A stretch of DNA of 64,000 nt from Mycolicibacterium chitae (GTDB taxonomy: Bacteria > Actinomycetota > Actinomycetes > Mycobacteriales > Mycobacteriaceae), in contig NZ_LR134355.1 of NCBI RefSeq assembly GCF_900637205.1, positions 1,054,001-1,118,000 of the forward strand. The letters run 5' to 3'. The notes under the pieces were generated by a model. It saw only the letters and a list, made by a program, of their open reading frames with translations, was not told the DNA's origin and did not search any database. Position numbers and translations under genes: made by a program. Below are positions 27,096 to 35,728 of the stretch, one piece after another. Numbering within the stretch: the first letter of the stretch is position 1; the number at the start of each line of letters is the position of its first letter.

Positions 27096-27101
27096 AGCTT
27101 A
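27096..27101 (-). promoter_or_regulatory. Putative -10 box, leaderless, YiiX-like gene
   Basis: Minus-strand TAAGCT with a 6-nt spacer to the GTG at 27089. It decides the start. It lies in a divergent gap of only 26 bp. Confidence 0.55.
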
Positions 27102-27115
27102 TGCAGAATGAGACG

Positions 27116-27280
27116 ATGCGCAATGTTTGGAAGTGGATCGGCCTGGCCGGTGTCGTCGGCGTGGCCGCCGGCGGGGTCCTGGTGGCCCGGGACCAGCGTC
27201 GCCGCAAGGCCTACACACCCAACGACATCCGCGCCCGACTGCACCAACGGCTCGCCGAGGCCGAGCGCGAGCAGGATTGA
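27116..27280 (+). CDS. Small single-pass membrane protein, 54 residues
   Basis: A short gene starting ATG at 27116 and ending TGA at 27278-27280. The protein reads MRNVWKWIGLAGVVGVAAGG and then VLVARDQRRRKAYTPNDIRARLHQRLAEAEREQD: one transmembrane helix (about 6-24), a positive cluster that should stay inside, and an amphipathic charged helix. The positive-inside pattern and GC-rich third positions support a real gene. It is divergent from the YiiX-like gene, with start codons 26 bp apart, and ends 7 bp before the convergent TetR stop. Function unknown. Confidence 0.72.
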   Translation: MRNVWKWIGLAGVVGVAAGGVLVARDQRRRKAYTPNDIRARLHQRLAEAEREQD

Positions 27281-27287
27281 CTGTGGC

Positions 27288-27908
27288 TTAACTGCCCTCC
27301 AACGCGCACTTCCACAGCTGGGTCAGGACCTCGATCAGCAGCTCGGGGTCGGCCCGCGGGTCGCCGTGCAGGATCGGATCGATGGTCGCGCGGTGCACCT
27401 GCCGTTCGACCCCGGCCACGAGCAGGTCGGCGATCAGCGCGCTGTTCTCCCGTGCTACCCCGGTGAGCTCGAGGTGCCACAGCACCTCGGCGGCGATGGC
27501 TTGGTCGAGTTCGTACATCCGGCGCTGCAACTCCTTGGAGCGCGGCGCGCTGTCCCACAGCAGGTGGTGCAGATTGAACTCGTCGACGTGCATGCCCACG
27601 ATGGCCGTGATCACCGTGCGCAGCGAGTCCTCCAGCCCCGGCTGTGTTTCGCGCAGGCCCTGGAAAACGGCCTCGACCTGAGTTGCGCCCCGGGACAGGT
27701 GTCGTTCGGCCAGGGCATAGAGCAACGCGTCCTTGTCCGGGAAATAGTGGTACAGCGTGCCGATGGAGATGCCGGCGGTGTCGGCGACCTTGTTGGTGGT
27801 GGTGCCGGTGTAGCCGAGTTCGGTGAAGATGTCCGCGGCCACGGTCAGGATGCGCTCATAGGTGTCCCGGGACCGCTGCTGACGTGGCTCCACGCGGGGT
27901 TTGGCCAT
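27288..27908 (-). CDS. TetR family transcriptional regulator
   Basis: 206 residues. N-terminal helix-turn-helix: RDTYERILTVAADIFTELGYTGTTTNKVADTAGISIGTLYHYFPDKDALLYAL. The C-terminal ligand domain starts about residue 75 and has a TetR_C-type HVDEFNLHHLLWDSAPRSKELQRRM. The ATG giving MAKPRVEPRQQ is chosen over the open upstream frame, with GAGGATCCGGA before it. It is divergent from the 2-hydroxyacid dehydrogenase gene; the 121-bp gap contains an imperfect palindrome GGTCAC-AGTG-GTAACC (28014-28029) right at the dehydrogenase start, a possible operator for this repressor. Confidence 0.9.
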   Translation of the reverse strand: MAKPRVEPRQQRSRDTYERILTVAADIFTELGYTGTTTNKVADTAGISIGTLYHYFPDKDALLYALAERHLSRGATQVEAVFQGLRETQPGLEDSLRTVITAIVGMHVDEFNLHHLLWDSAPRSKELQRRMYELDQAIAAEVLWHLELTGVARENSALIADLLVAGVERQVHRATIDPILHGDPRADPELLIEVLTQLWKCALEGS

Positions 27909-28029
27909 TCCGGATCCTCGACACGATGACGTTCCGACCTCTGCGAAAACCATAACGCCCGGCCAGATCTCGCACGCCCGATTCCACGCGGCCGCGCACG
28001 CCCGGCTGCGATCGGTCACAGTGGTAACC

Positions 28030-28986
28030 ATGAACATCCTTCAGGTCGGTGGCCTCGAACCCCAGTTGGCCGAACTCGTCGCCCTGCGCTACCAGCCGCT
28101 GGTCCTGCCGCCGCCGGGCGAGGAGCGCGAGCGGTTCCTCGCCGAGCACGGTCCGGCGGTCAAGGTCATCCTGGCCTCGGGCGGGCGCGGCCTCGACGAC
28201 GAACTCTTCGCCGCCCTGCCCGAGCTCGAGGCCGTCGTCAACAACGGCGCCGGCGTGGACAACATCGACCTCGCCGCGGCCGGGCGGCGCGGCATCGGCG
28301 TCAGCAACACCCCCGACGTGCTGTCGGACACCGTCGCCGACACCGCCATCGGTCTGATCCTGATGTGCCTTCGCCGGTTCGGTTCCGCGGATCGCTTTGT
28401 GCGAGAGGGGCGCTGGGCCACCGAGGGAGTCTTTCCCTATGCGCGCGACCTGACCGGCAGCACCGTGGGGATACTCGGACTGGGCCGCCTCGGGAACGCC
28501 GTCGCCACGCGGTTGTTGGCCTTCGACTGCACCATCGCCTATCACAACCGCCGACGGATCGAGGGCTCGCCGTACCGGTATGCGGCCTCGGCGCGCGAAC
28601 TCGCCGAGTCGGTCGACATTCTGGTGGTCGCCACGGCGGGCGGCAAGGGCACCGAGAAACTCGTCGACCGCGAGGTGCTGACGGCACTGGGGCCGCAGGG
28701 CTACCTGATCAACATCGCCCGCGGCACCGTGGTCGACGAGGCCGCGCTGATCGAACTGCTGTCCGCCGACCGACTGGCCGGCGCCGGACTGGACGTGTTC
28801 GCCGACGAACCGCATGTGCCCGCGGCGTTGCGTGCGCTCGACAACGTGGTGCTGTTCCCGCACATCGGCAGCGCCACCGCGCGAACCCGCCGGGCCATGG
28901 CGGAGCTGACCTTGCGCAACCTCGAAAGCTACCTGCGCACAGGGCAATTGGTGACCCCGGTGCTGCGGCCGGAAAAGGCCCCCTAG
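28030..28986 (+). CDS. D-isomer-specific 2-hydroxyacid dehydrogenase
   Basis: NAD(P)-dependent reductase of 2-oxoacids such as glyoxylate or hydroxypyruvate. 318 residues. Nucleotide-binding motif GILGLGRLGNAVATRLLAF; catalytic Arg in VVATAGGKGTEK-to-INIARGTVVDEAAL region, Glu in LDVFADEPHVP and His in FPHIGSATARTRR. The residues after the Rossmann beta-2 (HNRRRIEG) carry Arg rather than Asp, pointing to NADPH. The ATG at 28030 is chosen from homology. Divergent from a TetR gene that may control it. It overlaps the convergent hydrolase gene by 4 nt. Confidence 0.9.
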   Translation: MNILQVGGLEPQLAELVALRYQPLVLPPPGEERERFLAEHGPAVKVILASGGRGLDDELFAALPELEAVVNNGAGVDNIDLAAAGRRGIGVSNTPDVLSDTVADTAIGLILMCLRRFGSADRFVREGRWATEGVFPYARDLTGSTVGILGLGRLGNAVATRLLAFDCTIAYHNRRRIEGSPYRYAASARELAESVDILVVATAGGKGTEKLVDREVLTALGPQGYLINIARGTVVDEAALIELLSADRLAGAGLDVFADEPHVPAALRALDNVVLFPHIGSATARTRRAMAELTLRNLESYLRTGQLVTPVLRPEKAP

Positions 28987-29837
28987 CGCGTGACGAACGC
29001 CACGACGACCTCGCTGAAGGCGTCGTTGTCGTCGCCGGCCGCGGTGTGGCCGGCCTCGCCGAGTTCGACGAACTCGGCCTGGGGGACCTTGGCCAGGAAG
29101 TCCTTGACGCCGTCGGCGCTGACCACATCCGAGAGCTTGCCGCGGATCAGCAGCAGCGGGATCTGTAGACCGATGGCGGCTTCCTCGAGTTTCTCGGTGC
29201 GTTGGAACGGATCGTCGCCGGGCGCGGTCAGGAACGCCGGATCCCAATGCCAGTACCACCGACCGTCGCGCAGGCGCAGGTTCTTCTTGAGTCCCTCGGT
29301 GCTGCGCGGTTTGGTCCGGTGCGGCAGGTAGGCCGCCACCGCCTCGGCCGCGTCCTCGAGCGAATCGAAGCCGTCCACGTGGCCGAACATGAAGTCGCGG
29401 ATCCGTGCGCTGCCCGACTTCTCGAATCGGGGCACGACGTCGACGAGGACCAGCTTGGTGACCTTGGCGCTGCCACCGAGGCTCGCGACCAGGATGCCGG
29501 TCAATCCGCCCATGCTCGCGCCGATCAGCGTCACCGGCCGGCCGATGCTGTCGATGATCCGCAGAACGTCGTTGGCCATGGTTTCCAGCGCGTAGTCGGC
29601 GCCGGGGGCGCGGTCGCTGTCGCCGTGGCCGCGGCTGTCCAGCGCGAGCACGTGAAAACCCTGGTCGGCGAGGATCTGCCCGGTGTTCTTCCAGGAGAAC
29701 CGGTTCTGGCCGCCGCCGTGCAGCATCAGGATGGTCGGCCGCTCGGAGCCACCCGGCCCCTCCGGGCGGTTCCATTCGTCGGCCACCAGGGTGATGCCGT
29801 CGACGCCGGTCAACTCGACGGTCTGCGCTGTACTCAC
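28983..29837 (-). CDS. Alpha/beta hydrolase
   Basis: 284 residues. Oxyanion motif MLHGGGQNRFSW, then DSRGHGDSDRAPGADY, nucleophile elbow GASMGG (Ser), a probable acid Asp in LIRGKLSDVVS and catalytic His in ELGEAGHTAAGDD. Fits the peroxidase/esterase-like clade, but the substrate is open. The GTG at 29837 is chosen because TAACGT lies 7 nt before it (leaderless); the longer frame to 29933 is not supported. Divergent from the mce operon, with the intervening gap holding a 16-bp palindrome. Confidence 0.87.
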   Translation of the reverse strand: MSTAQTVELTGVDGITLVADEWNRPEGPGGSERPTILMLHGGGQNRFSWKNTGQILADQGFHVLALDSRGHGDSDRAPGADYALETMANDVLRIIDSIGRPVTLIGASMGGLTGILVASLGGSAKVTKLVLVDVVPRFEKSGSARIRDFMFGHVDGFDSLEDAAEAVAAYLPHRTKPRSTEGLKKNLRLRDGRWYWHWDPAFLTAPGDDPFQRTEKLEEAAIGLQIPLLLIRGKLSDVVSADGVKDFLAKVPQAEFVELGEAGHTAAGDDNDAFSEVVVAFVTR

Positions 29838-29844
29838 CGCGCTG

Positions 29845-29850
29845 ACGTTA
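29845..29850 (-). promoter_or_regulatory. Putative -10 box, leaderless, alpha/beta hydrolase gene
   Basis: Minus-strand TAACGT with a 7-nt spacer to the GTG at 29837. This supports the short version of the protein. Confidence 0.55.
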
Positions 29851-29944
29851 CCCAGCTGCGCATTTCGGCTTGTCGCGGGGACTTTAGGGGCGGTAAGTGA
29901 CCTATGGCGCCCATCTGAGAACAGCGTGTGCAAAGATTCAGTCG

Positions 29945-29960
29945 CCTACTGGTCAGTAGG
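29945..29960. promoter_or_regulatory. 16-bp palindrome (CCWACYNNNNRGTWGG class) upstream of the mce operon
   Basis: CCTACTGGTCAGTAGG has perfect 7-bp arms around GT. It looks like a TetR-family operator and agrees exactly with the pattern also found before the thiolase, echA/mcr and SDR genes of this window. It is 215 bp before the first yrbE gene and 108 bp upstream of a short upstream ORF. The rest of the 29851-30159 stretch shows no other feature apart from that ORF. Confidence 0.6.
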
Positions 29961-30067
29961 GACCTCGAAGGTCTGTTGAAAGCACCCGCCGAGCGCGAAG
30001 CGGTGGGGTACCTTTTCGGCAGTCCTGTGTCAGGGGCCACAGTGGTCACGCAGGAAGCAGGTGTCGC

Positions 30068-30163
30068 ATGTCGGGAGGTGATCAGCCGCATATGCAGCAG
30101 ATGATCCCGCCCAGCCTGAGGCCCTCCGGGGCAGCGGCTGCCGCCGGGGAGGACGCGCCATGA
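30068..30163 (+). CDS. Possible 31-residue upstream ORF of the mce operon
   Basis: A short frame starts ATG at 30068 and its TGA overlaps the yrbE ATG as ATGA (30160-30163). The peptide would be MSGGDQPHMQQMIPPSLRPS followed by GAAAAAGEDAP. AGGAAG lies about 12 nt upstream of the ATG. The exact 4-nt overlap is the same coupling seen between the other operon genes, so it could be a leader that couples ribosomes into yrbE. No homologue is known to me, and it could be chance in GC-rich DNA. Confidence 0.35.
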   Translation: MSGGDQPHMQQMIPPSLRPSGAAAAAGEDAP

Positions 30164-30927
30164 CCACCGCCGCTGCGTTCGCCAAGCCGGTCCGCTCGGT
30201 CGGTGGCTTCTTCGCGATGTCGCTGGACACCTTCGTCGCGATGTTCAAGCCGCCCTTCGCCTGGCGCGAGTTCATCCTGCAGGCGTGGTTCGTCGCCCGG
30301 GTCTCCATCGTCCCGACCCTGATGCTGGCCATCCCCTTCACCGTGCTGCTGGTCTTCACCTTCAACATCCTGCTGGTGGAGTTCGGCGCAGCCGACTTCT
30401 CCGGGACCGGCGCCGCCATCGGCACGGTCACCCAGATCGGCCCCATCGTCACCGTGCTCGTGGTCGCCGGCGCCGGCGCCACCGCCATGTGTGCCGACCT
30501 CGGGGCCCGCACCATCCGCGAAGAACTCGACGCGCTGCGCGTCATGGGCATCAACCCGATCCAGGCGCTGGTCGTGCCGCGGGTGCTGGCCGCCACCCTG
30601 GTCGCGCTGATGCTGGCCTCCTCGGTGGTCGTCGTCGGCATCGCCGGCGGCTTCCTGTTCTCGGTGTTCCTCCAGCACGTCACCCCCGGCGCATTCGTGG
30701 CCGGCCTGACCCTGATCACCGGCCCCGTCGACGTGGTGATCTGTCTGGTCAAGGCGACGCTGTTCGGCCTGGCCGCGGGCCTGATCGCTTGCTACAAGGG
30801 CATTTCGGTGGGCGGCGGGCCCGCCGGCGTCGGTAACGCCGTCAACGAGACGGTGGTGTTCACCTTCATCGCGCTCAATGTCATCAACCTTCTGGTGACC
30901 GCCGTCGGGGTGCAGGTGACGACATGA
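30160..30927 (+). CDS. yrbEA: YrbE/MlaE-type permease, first of two (mce operon)
   Basis: Integral membrane permease of the Mce lipid importer, equivalent to MlaE; with the second YrbE and the MceG ATPase (not in the window) it drives transport. 255 residues, about five or six membrane segments. Contains the MlaE core FGAADFSGTGAAIGTVTQIGPIVTVLVVAGAGATAMCADLGARTIREELDAL..., with the conserved EELDALRVMGI coupling helix, and the C-terminal SVGGGPAGVGNAVNETVVF. The sequence looks closest to the Mce3 group (FAWREFILQAWFVARVS, ISVGGGPAGVG). Its stop overlaps the next ATG by 4 nt. Confidence 0.94.
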   Translation: MTTAAAFAKPVRSVGGFFAMSLDTFVAMFKPPFAWREFILQAWFVARVSIVPTLMLAIPFTVLLVFTFNILLVEFGAADFSGTGAAIGTVTQIGPIVTVLVVAGAGATAMCADLGARTIREELDALRVMGINPIQALVVPRVLAATLVALMLASSVVVVGIAGGFLFSVFLQHVTPGAFVAGLTLITGPVDVVICLVKATLFGLAAGLIACYKGISVGGGPAGVGNAVNETVVFTFIALNVINLLVTAVGVQVTT

Positions 30928-31772
30928 CCGCCGCGCCGAATACCGCTGTGCGCCTGCGTCGCACGCTGGGGGAGTGGGCCGAGGGCTGGAACCGGATCGG
31001 CCGGCAGACCAAGTTCTACGGCTACACGATCAAGGGCGTGTGGGACGCCGTCGTCTACTACAAGGGCGAGGTCATCCGGTTGATGGCCGCGATGGGCCTG
31101 GGCGCGGGCGCGCTCGCGGTCATCGGCGGCACCATCGCCATCGTCGGCTTCCTGACGCTGACCACCGGCGCGCTGGTGGCGGTGCAGGGCTACAGCCAGT
31201 TCGCGTCCATCGGCGTCGAGGCGCTGACCGGCTTCGCCTCCGCCTTCTTCAACGTGCGGTTGATCGCGCCGCTGACCGCCGGTGTCGGCATGGCCGCGAC
31301 CATCGGCGCCGGCGCCACCGCGCAACTCGGCGCCATGCGGATCAACGAGGAGATCGACGCGCTGGAGGTGATGGGGATCCGCACCATCGCCTACCTGGCG
31401 TCCTCGCGGGTGATCGCCGGCGTGATCGTCGTGATCCCGCTGTACTGCGTCGCGGTGCTGATGTCCTTCCTGGCGGCCCGGGTGGGCACCACCTTCTTCT
31501 ACGGCCAGGCCACCGGCGTGTACGACCACTACTTCCGGACCTTCCTCAACCCGGTCGACCTCATCTGGTCGTTCCTGCAGGCCGTGGCGATGGCGCTGGT
31601 GATCATGCTGGTGCACACCTACTACGGCTTCACCGCGTCCGGCGGCCCGGCGGGCGTCGGCGAGGCGGTGGGACGCGCGGTGCGTACCTCACTCATCGTC
31701 GCCGCGCTGGTAACCGTGATGATCTCGCTGTCCGTCTACGGGCAGTCCGGCAACTTCAACCTGTCGGGGTAG
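30924..31772 (+). CDS. yrbEB: YrbE/MlaE-type permease, second of two (mce operon)
   Basis: Partner permease, 282 residues. Hydrophobic segments include LGAGALAVIGGTIAIVGFLTL and VIPLYCVAVLMSFLAA; the MlaE signature appears as GAGATAQLGAMRINEEIDALEVMGIRTIAYL, and the C-terminus has ASGGPAGVGEAVGRAVR. ATGA overlap with the preceding gene; 7 bp separate it from mceA. Forms the heterodimeric membrane core below the Mce needle. Confidence 0.94.
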   Translation: MTAAPNTAVRLRRTLGEWAEGWNRIGRQTKFYGYTIKGVWDAVVYYKGEVIRLMAAMGLGAGALAVIGGTIAIVGFLTLTTGALVAVQGYSQFASIGVEALTGFASAFFNVRLIAPLTAGVGMAATIGAGATAQLGAMRINEEIDALEVMGIRTIAYLASSRVIAGVIVVIPLYCVAVLMSFLAARVGTTFFYGQATGVYDHYFRTFLNPVDLIWSFLQAVAMALVIMLVHTYYGFTASGGPAGVGEAVGRAVRTSLIVAALVTVMISLSVYGQSGNFNLSG

Positions 31773-31779
31773 CGGAGAT

Positions 31780-33255
31780 ATGGAACACGACGACAAGGGC
31801 CTGCGGCCGGCATGGTGGACGCTCATCCTGATCGCCTTCCTGGCCGCCCTGGTGTGGATCACCGCGGCACTGTTCACCGGGTCGCTGAACAAGTACGTCG
31901 ACGTCACCGTGACCTCGGAGCGTTCCGGTCTGGTGATGGAATCCGGCGCCAAGGTGAAGCTTCGCGGCGTGCAGGTCGGCCGGGTCAGCACCATCCACGG
32001 TGGCGGCACGGGACCCGACGCCGTCTCGCTGCGCCTGGAGATCGATCCGGACCAGGTCCAGCACATCCCCGCCAACGTCGGCGCGCAGATCCGCGCGACG
32101 ACGGCGTTCGGCGCCAAGTTCGTCGACCTGATCTATCCCGAGGACCCCAGCGACCAACGGCTGGCCGAGGGGCAGGTGCTCAAGTCGGAGAATGTCAGCA
32201 CCGAGGTCAACACCGTCTTCGAGAACCTGGTCGGGGTGCTCGAGCAGGTCGACACCTCCAAGCTCAACGCGACCCTGTCGGCGCTGGCCGACGGCGTGCG
32301 CGGCGAAGGTGAGCGGATCGGGCAGGCCACCACCGACGCCAATCAGGTGCTGCTGGCGCTGAATCCGCGCGCCGACACCATCCGCGCCGACTGGCAGGCG
32401 CTCGAGGGCTTCAGCGACGCCTACAGCGCCGCGGCCAACAACATCGTCACCACCCTGGACGCGGTGAGCACCACCAGCGTCACGATCTCCAACAACTCCG
32501 GACCGCTGGATGCGTTGCTGCTCAACGTGATCGGGTTGTCCAACAGCGGCATCGAGCTGTTGGCGCCGAACCAGGCGAACCTGGTCAACGCGATCAACGT
32601 GCTCGAGCCGACCACCAACCTGCTGCACAAGTACAACCCGCAGTACACCTGCATGCTCGTCGGTGCGCACTGGCTGCTGGAGAACGGCGGCTACGAGGCC
32701 ACCGGCGGCAACGGCAAGTCGTTCATCGTCGACGGCGGCGCGCTGGCCGGCGACGACCAGTACCGCTTCCCCGACCACCTGCCGATCATCGGCGCCAAGG
32801 GCGGTCCGGGCGGCAAGCCCGGCTGCGGTTCGCTGCCCATCGTCGACGAGAACTGGCCGGTGCGCGCGCTGGTGACCAACACCGGCTGGGGCACCGGGGT
32901 CGACATCCGCCCCAACCCGGGTATCGGCTTCCCGGCCTGGGCCAACTACCTGCCCGTCACCCGTGGCGTGCCGGAGCCGCCGAGCGTGCGCAACCTGTTC
33001 GGCGGGCCCGCCCCCGGACCGACCGTCGGCAACCCGCCCAAGGTCATCCCCGAGCCGGGCGACTGGCCCTACGGCGCCCCGATGTACGCACCGGACGGCA
33101 CCCCGCTGTGGAACAACCTGCCGCCGGCGCCGCCACCCGGTGCGCCGCGGGACCCCGGCCCCACCCCGGGTACGGAACCGTTCGTGGTGCCGTTCCCCGG
33201 AACGGTCCCGTTCCCGAACCCACCGCCACCCGTACCGGCGGCCCCGACGCCCTGA
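31780..33255 (+). CDS. mceA: Mce family protein A
   Basis: First of six Mce subunits that form a hetero-oligomeric lipid conduit across the periplasm. 491 residues: a cytosolic start, one TM helix (WTLILIAFLAALVWITAALF, about 13-32), the MlaD/MCE domain (about 40-120, with GAKVKLRGVQVGRVSTI and IRATTAFGAKFVDLIYP), a helical coiled region (about 130-290), then a Cys-containing region (YTCMLVGAHWLLENGG) and a long Pro/Gly-rich tail. The tail is longer than needed for assembly and probably reaches into the cell wall. GGAG precedes the ATG. Confidence 0.94.
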   Translation: MEHDDKGLRPAWWTLILIAFLAALVWITAALFTGSLNKYVDVTVTSERSGLVMESGAKVKLRGVQVGRVSTIHGGGTGPDAVSLRLEIDPDQVQHIPANVGAQIRATTAFGAKFVDLIYPEDPSDQRLAEGQVLKSENVSTEVNTVFENLVGVLEQVDTSKLNATLSALADGVRGEGERIGQATTDANQVLLALNPRADTIRADWQALEGFSDAYSAAANNIVTTLDAVSTTSVTISNNSGPLDALLLNVIGLSNSGIELLAPNQANLVNAINVLEPTTNLLHKYNPQYTCMLVGAHWLLENGGYEATGGNGKSFIVDGGALAGDDQYRFPDHLPIIGAKGGPGGKPGCGSLPIVDENWPVRALVTNTGWGTGVDIRPNPGIGFPAWANYLPVTRGVPEPPSVRNLFGGPAPGPTVGNPPKVIPEPGDWPYGAPMYAPDGTPLWNNLPPAPPPGAPRDPGPTPGTEPFVVPFPGTVPFPNPPPPVPAAPTP

Positions 33256-33302
33256 CCGTGACCACCACCGTGACCACCACCCGTATCGAGAGGTAAACCG
33301 CA

Positions 33303-34331
33303 ATGCGAGGCAACCTGGGAGGCGCCGCCTGGCGTCTGGCCGTGTTCATCGCGGTCTGCCTGCTGGGGATGTTCACGCTGTTCGCGGTGTTCGCCGAACT
33401 GCGGTTCGAGAAGGAGCTCGACTACCGGGCGCACTTCAGCAACGTCACCGGTCTGGAGAACGACGACTTCGTCCGCATCGCGGGCGTGGAGGTCGGCAAG
33501 GTCAAGAACATCAACGTCAACGACGACGGCACCGTCATGGTGGACTTCACCGCCGACGAGTCGGTGGTCCTCACCGAGGGCAACCGCGCGGTGATCCGCT
33601 ACGACGACCTGATCGGCGGCCGCTACCTGGCGCTGGTCGAGGGCGCCGGCGGCACCGCCCGGCTCGACCCGGGTGACACCATCCCGATGACCCAGACCCA
33701 ACCGGCGCTCGACCTCGACGCGTTGATCGGTGGCTTCCGCCCGCTGTTCCGGGCCCTGGAACCCGAACAGATCAATGCGTTGTCGGGCCAGCTGATCAGC
33801 GCGCTGCAGGGGCAGGGCGCGACCATCGGTTCGTTCCTGTCGCAGACCGCATCGTTGACCAACACCCTGGCCGACCGCGATCAATTGATCGGCGAGGTGA
33901 TCGTCAACCTCAACACGGTGCTGGGTTCGCTGGCCGGGCAGAGCGAGCAGTTCGACAAGGGCGTGGTGGCCATCTCGGAACTGGTCCAGACGCTGGGCGA
34001 GCGTAAGCAGGACATTGCCAACGGCATCGCCTACACCAGCGAGGCCGCCGGCACGGTCGCCGATCTGCTGTCGGCGGCGCGTCCGCCGCTGCAGAAGGTG
34101 GTCACCGAGACGGATCGGTCGGCCGGACTGGTGCTCGCCGATCACGACTACTTCGACAACGTGCTCAACACGCTGCCGGATTCCTACCAGGTGCTCAACC
34201 GGCAGGGGATCTACGGCGACTTCTTCAGCTTCTATCTCTGCGATGTGGCGCTGAAACTCAACGGCAAGGGCGGTCAGCCGGTGTATGTGAAGGTGGCAGG
34301 CCAGGACACGGGGAGGTGCACGCCGCGATGA
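33303..34331 (+). CDS. mceB: Mce family protein B
   Basis: 342 residues. TM helix LAVFIAVCLLGMFTLFAVFAEL (about 12-33), MCE domain with FVRIAGVEVGKVKNINVN and ALIRYDDLIGGRYLALVEG-type strand, and the helical DUF3407-like extension (SGQLISALQGQGATIGSFLSQTASLTNTLADRDQLI). It lacks the proline-rich tail of A and C and ends GQDTGRCTPR. The only sizeable gap in the operon, 47 bp, lies before it, and GAGAGG gives it its own ribosome site. Its stop overlaps mceC as ATGA. Confidence 0.94.
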   Translation: MRGNLGGAAWRLAVFIAVCLLGMFTLFAVFAELRFEKELDYRAHFSNVTGLENDDFVRIAGVEVGKVKNINVNDDGTVMVDFTADESVVLTEGNRAVIRYDDLIGGRYLALVEGAGGTARLDPGDTIPMTQTQPALDLDALIGGFRPLFRALEPEQINALSGQLISALQGQGATIGSFLSQTASLTNTLADRDQLIGEVIVNLNTVLGSLAGQSEQFDKGVVAISELVQTLGERKQDIANGIAYTSEAAGTVADLLSAARPPLQKVVTETDRSAGLVLADHDYFDNVLNTLPDSYQVLNRQGIYGDFFSFYLCDVALKLNGKGGQPVYVKVAGQDTGRCTPR

Positions 34332-35728
34332 AACCCTTCGCAGAGCGCAACCCCTACGTGATCGGGCTGATCGGCATCGTCGGTGTGGCGGCGCTGGTCC
34401 TGGCGGCGCTGAACTATCAGAACCTGCCCGGCTTCAACCAGGGCAAGACCTACAGCGCCTACTTCGACGACGCCGGCGGGCTGTATGACGGTGCCGAGGT
34501 GCAGGTTTCGGGTTTCGAGTCCGGCAAGGTCACCGGGATCTCGTTGGAGGACCAGCAGGTGCTGGTGAAGTTCAAGGTGAACAAGAACATCCGGCTCGGC
34601 GACCGGGCCGAGGCCGCCATCAAGACCAAGACCGTGCTGGGCACCAAGTACCTCGACGTCATTCCGCGCGGCGACGGGCAACTCAGCGACACCATCCCGC
34701 GGGACCGCACCACCTCGCCGTACCAATTGCCCGACGCGCTGGGCGATCTGACGATGACCATCAGCGGTCTGAACACCGACCAGCTCTCCGATTCGCTGCG
34801 GGTGCTCTCCGACACCTTCGCCGACACCCCGCCGGATCTGCGGATCGCGGTCGAGGGGGTGGCCCGGTTCTCCGACGTCCTCAACGAGAAGGACGCGCAA
34901 CTGCGGGAATTGCTGGCCAACGCCAACAAGTCGACCCACGTGCTGGCCGAACGCAGCGAGCAGGTGGTCAGCCTGGTGAGCAACACCAACGCGCTGATGG
35001 CCGAATTGCAAAGCCAGAGCGCGGCTCTGGATCAGATCTCGGGCAACATCTCTACGCTGAGCCGGCAGTTGCGCGGCTTCATCGCCGAGAACCGCGAGAC
35101 CATGCAGCCGGCGCTGGAGAAGCTCAACGGCGTGCTAGCCACGATCGACAACCGGCGCGACCGCGTGAAGCAGTCCATCAACATGCTGGCCACCTACGCG
35201 ATGTCGCTGGGCGAGACGGTGGGCTCCGGACCATTCTTCAAGTCCTACATCGCCAACCTGCTGCCCGGTCAGTTCGTGCAGCCGTTCATCGACGCCGCGT
35301 TCTCCGACCTCGGCTTGGACCCGAATGTGTTGCTGCCGTCCGAACTCACCGACCCGCAGGTCGGCCAGCCCGGCACCCCGGCGCTGCCCGTGCCGTACCC
35401 GCGGACCGGCCAGGGTGGCGAGCCGCGCCTGAACCTGCCCGACGCCATCACCGGCAACCCGGGAGACCAGGCGTGCGGCCCGCCCGGCATCCCGCTGTCC
35501 GGCACGCACTGCTACCCGTATCGCGAACCCGGACCCGCACCGGCGCCGGGTGGACCGCCGCCCGGACCGCCCGCCGCCGCCCCGGCCGGGGTGGCGTCGA
35601 CTCCGCAGCCGCCGAGGCCGCCGATGCTGCAGACGGCGCCGGGCCAGACGCCCCCGGTGACGCAGGCCGTGGTGCCGGCGCCGCAGGGCCCGGCCCCGGG
35701 CCCGGTTGAAGGGGAGGCCGGACAGTGA
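34328..35728 (+). CDS. mceC: Mce family protein C
   Basis: 466 residues. TM helix VIGLIGIVGVAALVLAALNY, MCE domain (GAEVQVSGFESGKVTGISL, AAIKTKTVLGTKYLDVIP), long helical region with heptad-like leucines, then a Pro/Ala/Gly tail from about residue 400. The ATG at 34328 overlapping the mceB stop is preferred to a GTG 12 nt earlier. Cysteines in DQACGPPGIPLSGTHCYPY may form a disulfide. The GTGA overlap leads into mceD. Confidence 0.94.
   Translation: MKPFAERNPYVIGLIGIVGVAALVLAALNYQNLPGFNQGKTYSAYFDDAGGLYDGAEVQVSGFESGKVTGISLEDQQVLVKFKVNKNIRLGDRAEAAIKTKTVLGTKYLDVIPRGDGQLSDTIPRDRTTSPYQLPDALGDLTMTISGLNTDQLSDSLRVLSDTFADTPPDLRIAVEGVARFSDVLNEKDAQLRELLANANKSTHVLAERSEQVVSLVSNTNALMAELQSQSAALDQISGNISTLSRQLRGFIAENRETMQPALEKLNGVLATIDNRRDRVKQSINMLATYAMSLGETVGSGPFFKSYIANLLPGQFVQPFIDAAFSDLGLDPNVLLPSELTDPQVGQPGTPALPVPYPRTGQGGEPRLNLPDAITGNPGDQACGPPGIPLSGTHCYPYREPGPAPAPGGPPPGPPAAAPAGVASTPQPPRPPMLQTAPGQTPPVTQAVVPAPQGPAPGPVEGEAGQ

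Noticed and set aside
27909..28029. GGTCAC-AGTG-GTAACC as firm operator of the TetR gene
   Set aside because: Imperfect and short; mentioned as a possibility in the gene entry, but not strong enough to be a separate feature.
35500..35725. Pro/Ala/Gly-rich 3' ends of mce genes as repeats or a mobile element
   Set aside because: These are the usual low-complexity tails of Mce proteins and show no repeat unit or inverted ends.
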